Shown here piece by piece: positions 8,016-12,315 of a stretch of DNA of 12,315 nt. The stretch covers positions 1-12,315 of the forward strand of contig JAPKZM010000250.1 of NCBI GenBank assembly GCA_026393775.1. The letters run 5' to 3'. The position numbers and the translations under genes are program-made. Source of the stretch: Candidatus Aminicenantota bacterium. Lineage in GTDB: Bacteria; Acidobacteriota; Aminicenantia; UBA2199. The first letter of the stretch is position 1. The number at the start of each line of letters is the position of its first letter. Under the pieces are notes generated by a model. That model searched no databases, was not told the DNA's origin, and saw only the letters and a list, made by a program, of their open reading frames with translations.

Positions 8016-8738
8016 ATGAACAAGAAAGTGGTACTGATCGGGAAAGTCGCGGGGATCATCTTTTCCTATTTCCTGGTTTTTTTTCTCTCCGTGTATTTTA
8101 CCGTCAGCCTGCTGGTCAAGGGCGATGAAATCAACGCTCCCGACCTGATCGGCAAGACGCTGGCCGAGGCCTATACCATCGCCGCGAAAAAAGGCATCAT
8201 CCTCAAGAAGGTCATCGGCGATTTCGGCTCGGCCTACACGCCCAATACCGTTGTCAACCAGTTCCCGGCTCCCGATTCCGGCGTCAAAGAAAAATCGGTA
8301 CTGAAGATTTTCGTGGCTTCCGAGGTCGGACAGACCGTTGTTCCCGAGCTGATCGCCATGAACCAGAAGGAGTGCGACGCCCTGCTCAAAAACAGCAAGC
8401 TGAAAAAAGGCCATACCGCTTTTGTCTCCAGCTTCGAGATGCCGTTGGACTGCGTGATCGGCCAGTCGCTCCCGGCGGCCAGCCGGGTAGCGGAGGGCTT
8501 CGCCATCGACCTGTTGGTCTCCAAGGGCGCGGAAAGCCTTTCTTTCATCATGCCCGACCTGATCGGCAAGCCGGCGGATCGGGTGCTTGTTTTTTTCGAG
8601 AGCGAGGGATTGAAGATCTCAAAAATTGAAGAAATCACCTATTTCGGACTGAAGCCGGGAATCATCCTAAAGCAATTCCCTTCGCCCGGCTTCGAAATCA
8701 GTGCCAAGAACTTGATCGGCATTCAGGTCAGCAAATGA
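8016..8738 (+). CDS. Membrane-anchored protein with three PASTA domains
   Basis: A 240-residue protein with a short cytoplasmic start, one transmembrane helix at about residues 11-34, and then three PASTA domains at about 40-103, 107-173 and 178-240. Each begins with the usual (V/x)PDLIGK or VPELI turn; the repeats include the QxPxP/S turn (for example near residues 86-91) and end in a VxxSK-like strand. PASTA domains bind peptidoglycan fragments or beta-lactam-like ligands and are known from PknB-type kinases and some PBPs. Here there is no kinase, transpeptidase or other catalytic part, so the protein is probably a wall sensor, anchor or partner. The gene starts a new block after a 176-nt gap and ends in an ATGA overlap with the epimerase gene. 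Confidence 0.88.
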   Translation: MNKKVVLIGKVAGIIFSYFLVFFLSVYFTVSLLVKGDEINAPDLIGKTLAEAYTIAAKKGIILKKVIGDFGSAYTPNTVVNQFPAPDSGVKEKSVLKIFVASEVGQTVVPELIAMNQKECDALLKNSKLKKGHTAFVSSFEMPLDCVIGQSLPAASRVAEGFAIDLLVSKGAESLSFIMPDLIGKPADRVLVFFESEGLKISKIEEITYFGLKPGIILKQFPSPGFEISAKNLIGIQVSK

Positions 8739-9244
8739 ACCCCATTTTCCCTTCCATCCTATCCACGAATTTTTTCGATTTGCATGCCAAGCTGAGCGCG
8801 TTCGCGGCAAATCGCATTGATTTCATCCATCTGGATATCATGGACGGGCATTTCGTCGACAACATTTCCTTTGGACCGGCGATCGCCCGGGCCCTCAAGG
8901 AAAAATTTTCTTTCCGCCTGGACGCCCATCTGATGGTCAGCAATCCGGCCAGGATGGTACCGCGTTTCATCGAATCTCTTTTGATGAGCGTTTTTCCCGG
9001 ATACGGAGGCCAGAGGTTCATCATGGCCACTCTGGAACGGGTTCGCCAACTGAAGCGGCAGCTGCGCAGCCAGCAAAGCCCCTGCCTCCTGCAGGTGGAC
9101 GGCGGCATCAGCGCGGAAAACGTCTCGCTGCTCAAGGAGGCGGGAGCCGATCTGTTCGTGATTGGAACACATTTGTTTAATGCCGAAAACATAGAAGAAA
9201 AAATTGGCCAATTATTAAAGCGGCTGCAATGGAGTCAAAAATGA
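8735..9244 (+). CDS. rpe: Ribulose-phosphate 3-epimerase with an internal ~52-residue loss (probably non-functional)
   Basis: Clearly an Rpe by sequence, but only 169 residues against about 220 for the family. Rpe interconverts ribulose 5-phosphate and xylulose 5-phosphate in a TIM barrel with a bound divalent metal. The metal ligands are all visible: His32 and Asp34 (HLDIMDG), His65 (DAHLM) and Asp122 (QVDGG). The PGYGGQ loop is at 88-93. Between Ser81 and Leu82 the alignment to human RPE, recalled from memory, jumps from about residue 86 to 139. This removes strands 4 and 5 with their helices, including the conserved TxHxE-like and NPxTP-like segments. The frame is kept. A barrel lacking two of eight units should not fold normally, so this is either a decayed gene or an assembly artefact. 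It has 4-nt ATGA overlaps with both neighbours. Confidence 0.85.
   Translation: MNPIFPSILSTNFFDLHAKLSAFAANRIDFIHLDIMDGHFVDNISFGPAIARALKEKFSFRLDAHLMVSNPARMVPRFIESLLMSVFPGYGGQRFIMATLERVRQLKRQLRSQQSPCLLQVDGGISAENVSLLKEAGADLFVIGTHLFNAENIEEKIGQLLKRLQWSQK
8966..8990 (+). other. Deletion point inside rpe
   Basis: The family alignment breaks at about 8975-8980, where codons for RFIES run straight into LLMSV. About 156 nt of coding sequence expected between them is absent. No clear repeat longer than a few bases flanks the point, so the mechanism is not readable here. Confidence 0.65.
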
Positions 9245-11505
9245 AAAAATTATTTGTCCCGGCCTTGCTTTTGATACTGCTGATTGCCCCGGGCTGCAGA
9301 TCCAAAAAAAGCATTACGATCGATCCCTCTGAAAAGGGTTCGGATAAGATCATGTACGAGAATGCCATTAAATACATTGGCAAAGACCCCGAGAAAGCGC
9401 GCCTGCTTTTCAAGGAGATCATGCAATTGTATCCGGATTCGGCCTATGCCAGCAAGGGCAAGCTGGGAATTGCCGACTCGTATTTCAAAGAAAATGATTC
9501 GGCTTCATTGATCATGGCCGCCGCCGAATACCAAGAATACGCGAGCCTTTACCCGTATTCTCCCGACGCGGTGTATGCCAGGAACCAGATCGGTATGTGC
9601 TATTACAAGCAAATCAGAAAGCCGGAACGCGATCAGACCAGCACTTTTTCCGCCATCAAGGCCTTTGAAGGGGTGATTCAGCAGTATCCGGGGACGAGTG
9701 AAGCCGAGGAAGCCAAGAAAAAAATCAATGAGTGCCGCCAGAACCTGGCCAGCCATTACTACCTGATCGGTTATTACAACTATGTCATGAAGTCTTTCCC
9801 CGGAGCCATCGCCCGCTTCAAGCAGGTCATGGACGAATACCCTGATTTTGCGAAGAACGACAAACTTTTTTATTACACCGGCAAAACCTACCTGGCCATG
9901 GAGGACTTGGATTCGGCGCTCTCCTTTTTCCAGCGCCTGGTCGGCGACTATGCCAAATCCAAGTACGCCAAAAAATCCCAGCGCCTGATTCTGCAGAACC
10001 TGCTGCAGCGGGCGGCCGACTTGGATTATGTCGTCACCGCCGCCGAGGATGATGCTCTGCTCCTGGAAGCGAACCTGGTGCACACCTATCAGCCCCCGTT
10101 CAATATCCGGCTCAAGGACGATAAGAGCTTTCCGTTCATCGAGGTCACGCTGAATGAGGATTTTCCCGGGATCTACTATTCCCGACGTGTCGCTGCCGGC
10201 AATTACGGCCTGGGCCCGCTGGCCAGTTCCCAGAAGACCAGGGACCTGATCGATGCGGTTACCCGCCTTTTTCGCCTTCGCTCCTGCGCCAACTCCGCCT
10301 TCAACAAAGGCGTCCCCTGCCTGTATTTCCATATCGATCGCTGCTCGGCACCCTGTGCCGGCAGGATCGATCCGCTCCTCTACCGCCGGCAGGTGCGGGA
10401 TGCCGTGGATTTTTTGAAGGGACGGAAACAAAAGGTCGCGGCCACGCTGGTGCAGCGGATGCGCCGTTATTCGAAGAAGTTGGATTTCGAACATGCGCAA
10501 AAAATAAAGCAAGACCTGGAGTTGATGGAAAGTTTTTCGCCCCACTCCTGCATTTCGACCCGTGCCCGCGTCGATTGGGATATCCTGGCTTGCAGCTGCC
10601 TGGGTGAAGAGGCGTTCTTCGCCTATTTCGCCGTCGTCCGCGGCCAGGTCCGCAAAAGCGAGTATTTCAATCTGCCGACGATCGACAGCGGCGAGGATGA
10701 AGTCCTGAAGGGGTTCCTGCTTGATTTTTACCAGCGCCGGCCGCTGCCGGGGGAAATCATCGTGGCCAAGCTCCCGGAGCAGGCGCAAGCCCTGGAGAGA
10801 CTGTTTTCCGCCCAGGCCGGCCGTCGGGTGCGCATCCATACCGTCCGCCAGGGCCGCAAGAAAAGCATCCTGGATCTGGCCTTGCAAAACCTGGCCCTGT
10901 TCATTCAAAAAAACGATTATCGCTTGTTGGCGGAGACGATCAGGCAGCAACTGGGCCTGCGGAATTTCCCGGCCCACATCGAAGGCTACGATATTTCCCA
11001 TCTGGGAGAAAAGAACCGCGTCGGCGCGCAGGTGGTCTTCAAAAACGGCCGGCCCGAAAAGCGCTCCTACCGGAGTTACATCATCCGCGGCGCCGCTGCC
11101 GGCGACACCGAGGCTCTGAAGGAGGTCTTGGCGAGGCGCTTCGGCAATGAATCAGAACAACACCTGAGGGTTGACCCGCCGGATGATTCCAAAGCAGAAA
11201 AGAACCGATTGAAATCATGGCGGGAGCAACCTGACTTGCTGCTGATCGACGGCGGCCGGCCGCAAATGACCGCAGCCCGGCAGGTCAAGAAAAAACTAGG
11301 GCTGAGTTGCGACTTGCTGGCCATGGCCAAGGGCGAGGAGCGGCTTTTCATGGAAGACGGATCTTCCCTGGTCCTTGCCCCCGGTTCAGCGGCCAAATTT
11401 CTCTTCCAAAATATTCGCGACGAGGTCCATCGTCGGGCGATCTCCCATCATCGCGCACGCCGCGACGTGATCAGTCGCCGGCGCCGTGAAAAGCTCCTGG
11501 GTTGA
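9241..11505 (+). CDS. In-frame chimera: BamD-like lipoprotein fused to UvrC lacking its GIY-YIG start
   Basis: A 754-residue ORF made of two unrelated proteins. Residues 1-250 are BamD-like: a lipoprotein signal with lipobox Cys19 (LIAPGC), then TPR-type helices, as in the outer-membrane protein assembly factor. From about residue 252 it is UvrC, the nuclease of UvrABC excision repair. Present are the end of the first domain (ALLLEANL, LKDDKSFPF), the Fe-S cysteines Cys349, Cys360, Cys368 and Cys372, a UVR segment near 401-435, and the RNase H-like 5'-incision domain with Asp584, Asp670 and His730. Missing are the first ~55 UvrC residues (GIY and YVG motifs, catalytic Tyr/Arg) and the C-terminal (HhH)2 domain. 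Start 9241 overlaps the rpe stop (ATGA), has GGAG 6 nt upstream and begins a normal signal peptide. An exported lipoprotein and a cytoplasmic repair nuclease make no sense as one product, so deletion between adjacent bamD and uvrC is most likely. Confidence 0.85.
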   Translation: MKKLFVPALLLILLIAPGCRSKKSITIDPSEKGSDKIMYENAIKYIGKDPEKARLLFKEIMQLYPDSAYASKGKLGIADSYFKENDSASLIMAAAEYQEYASLYPYSPDAVYARNQIGMCYYKQIRKPERDQTSTFSAIKAFEGVIQQYPGTSEAEEAKKKINECRQNLASHYYLIGYYNYVMKSFPGAIARFKQVMDEYPDFAKNDKLFYYTGKTYLAMEDLDSALSFFQRLVGDYAKSKYAKKSQRLILQNLLQRAADLDYVVTAAEDDALLLEANLVHTYQPPFNIRLKDDKSFPFIEVTLNEDFPGIYYSRRVAAGNYGLGPLASSQKTRDLIDAVTRLFRLRSCANSAFNKGVPCLYFHIDRCSAPCAGRIDPLLYRRQVRDAVDFLKGRKQKVAATLVQRMRRYSKKLDFEHAQKIKQDLELMESFSPHSCISTRARVDWDILACSCLGEEAFFAYFAVVRGQVRKSEYFNLPTIDSGEDEVLKGFLLDFYQRRPLPGEIIVAKLPEQAQALERLFSAQAGRRVRIHTVRQGRKKSILDLALQNLALFIQKNDYRLLAETIRQQLGLRNFPAHIEGYDISHLGEKNRVGAQVVFKNGRPEKRSYRSYIIRGAAAGDTEALKEVLARRFGNESEQHLRVDPPDDSKAEKNRLKSWREQPDLLLIDGGRPQMTAARQVKKKLGLSCDLLAMAKGEERLFMEDGSSLVLAPGSAAKFLFQNIRDEVHRRAISHHRARRDVISRRRREKLLG
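9973..10010 (+). other. bamD/uvrC junction
   Basis: BamD similarity fades at residues 245-250 and UvrC similarity begins at about 252-256 (LLQRAADLDYVVT). The hexamer CTGCAG occurs twice here, at 9991-9996 and 10003-10008, a possible microhomology, though this may be chance. The lost part would include the last BamD residues, the intergenic junction and roughly the first 165 nt of uvrC. Confidence 0.65.
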
Positions 11506-11551
11506 CTGACTGGAATATCTGACGGCGCCACGAAAAACTTCCCGAATAAAC

Positions 11552-11568
11552 CGGCAGCAGGCCGTTTT
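11552..11568. terminator. Weak hairpin between convergent genes, possible terminator
   Basis: CGGC at 11552-11555 pairs with GCCG at 11561-11564 around a 5-nt loop and is followed by TTTT at 11565-11568. One mismatch further out, two A-T pairs extend the stem. It sits in the 67-nt gap between the chimera stop on the plus strand and the peptidase stop on the minus strand, where a terminator is expected. The stem is short, so support is modest. Confidence 0.35.
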
Positions 11569-11572
11569 AGGG

Positions 11573-12315
11573 TTATTTCGACTCGGCGGCTCCGAGCAGG
11601 GCATTGAACATGATCTTGTAGGTGCCCTCGCTGTGAGTGCGGTGGATGAGGTCGGGGCCGATCAGGATGATCCGACCCTTGCCCTTTCTGAAGTCGAGCA
11701 GAAGCGACTTGCGCAGCAATTCCTTTTCTCCTTCGAGCCAGCCAGAGAGGAGCAGGTCGCGATCGCCGAAAACAAGCGGAGTATAGCGGGTTTCATCGGC
11801 CGCCCGCGGTAACGAGGTCTCGAAAGTCGGGGTGGAATTGAAGAAAACGGCCGCGCTGCTGTCCATGCCCGCCGTCAATTCCGAGTCTTTCACTTCCACG
11901 CGCAGATAGGAGCCCGGGCAAGTCACCTTGCTGTTGTCCTCCATGATATTGGTCACCGGCATTTTGAACTTATTGATGGCGTAATTGCACGAATCTTCCA
12001 TGAAAATCAGGGTTTTGCCGCCTTTGACCATTTCCTTGAGAAGTTTTTCCCCTTTTTCTCCGATGCCGCCCGAAAATTCCGGCGGAGCCGGGGTTTCCCA
12101 TTTTTCCCATTTTTTGGGCGGCTTGCCGCTTTCGATCTCGCTTTCCGAGGCGCCGGCAAAGACCAGCAGGTCGTATTTAGCCGCAAAATTCTTTTTGGCG
12201 ACATCCTGGGGATGAACCGTTTCGTAGGGGATCCTGTACTCATCGAAGACATAGCGCAGCCAGCCCTCGGACATGTTGTGCCCCCAGTTCTGGTAGAGCC
12301 CGGCCTTGAACGGGC
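11573..12315 (-). CDS. Probable M14-family zinc carboxypeptidase-like protein, C-terminal part (5' truncated by window)
   Basis: The minus-strand frame is open from the right edge to a TAA at 11573-11575, giving 246 visible residues. A Met codon at 12272-12274 is not a credible start, because the 13 codons before it continue the conserved pattern (GLYQNWGxNMSEGWLRYVFDEY). That pattern is the start of the C-terminal region of large M14-family peptidases, read as glycan- or peptide-cleaving exported enzymes, although this tail has no zinc ligands itself. The rest resembles a class I glutamine-amidotransferase-like fold without a catalytic cysteine at an obvious elbow: a YDLLVFAG strand, a long helix with a GGIGEKGEKLLKEMVKGGKTLIFM segment, and a final KGRIILIGPD strand. 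The catalytic domain must lie beyond 12315. The gene converges on uvrC with a 67-nt gap. Family assignment is from recalled sequence patterns. Confidence 0.72.
   Translation of the reverse strand, partial: PFKAGLYQNWGHNMSEGWLRYVFDEYRIPYETVHPQDVAKKNFAAKYDLLVFAGASESEIESGKPPKKWEKWETPAPPEFSGGIGEKGEKLLKEMVKGGKTLIFMEDSCNYAINKFKMPVTNIMEDNSKVTCPGSYLRVEVKDSELTAGMDSSAAVFFNSTPTFETSLPRAADETRYTPLVFGDRDLLLSGWLEGEKELLRKSLLLDFRKGKGRIILIGPDLIHRTHSEGTYKIMFNALLGAAESK

Noticed and set aside
9505..11001. 498-residue open frame on the minus strand opposite the chimera
   Set aside because: It mirrors a confidently identified plus-strand gene and its translation has no recognisable family pattern; long antisense frames are common in GC-rich coding DNA.
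9241..11505. The BamD-UvrC ORF as a genuine new membrane-tethered DNA repair enzyme
   Set aside because: The signal peptide would export the protein away from DNA, the fusion removes catalytic residues of UvrC, and a neighbouring gene shows a similar in-frame loss, all pointing to deletion or artefact.

Overview
The window reads as a contiguous piece of a Gram-negative bacterial chromosome. It carries two lipobox proteins, one of them BamD-like and therefore linked to an outer membrane, plus rod-shape cell-wall genes and an anaerobe-type queuosine enzyme (QueH). GC content is moderate to high and the genes are tightly packed with stop/start overlaps. The gene mix and the large M14-type peptidase remind me of Acidobacteriota or Candidatus Aminicenantes. 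That placement is a weak inference, with no marker gene to prove it.

Positions 1-6736 (+ strand) look like one operon: the 3' end of a probable mreD, mrdA (PBP2), rodA, a large radical-SAM protein with a fused DUF2344 domain, a SpoU/TrmH-family RNA 2'-O-methyltransferase, and queH. Every junction is an overlap of 4 to 17 nt. PBP2 (transpeptidase) and RodA (SEDS glycosyltransferase) are the elongasome synthase pair. The three downstream genes concern RNA modification or are of unknown function, and they share the transcript rather than the pathway.

Positions 6799-7839 hold a stand-alone lipoprotein with three Asp-box (BNR/sialidase-like) motifs, flanked by the only two same-strand gaps in the window (62 and 176 nt). 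Positions 8016-11505 form a second tightly coupled block: a membrane-anchored protein with three PASTA repeats, a ribulose-phosphate 3-epimerase, and a long ORF that is BamD at its N-terminus and UvrC at its C-terminus. Across a 70-nt convergent gap, the minus strand carries the C-terminal part of a probable M14-family metallopeptidase, which runs off the right edge.

The most unusual stretch is 8735-11505. The epimerase lacks about 52 internal residues (two beta-alpha units of its barrel) without a frame break. About 1 kb further on, bamD and uvrC are joined in frame, so the UvrC part has lost its GIY-YIG catalytic start. It also ends before the usual (HhH)2 domain. These look like in-frame deletions in the genome or in the assembly rather than a new functional system. 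I found no convincing undescribed defence, mobile or RNA system. There is no tRNA, rRNA, CRISPR array or insertion sequence, and no gene-free stretch longer than 300 bases.
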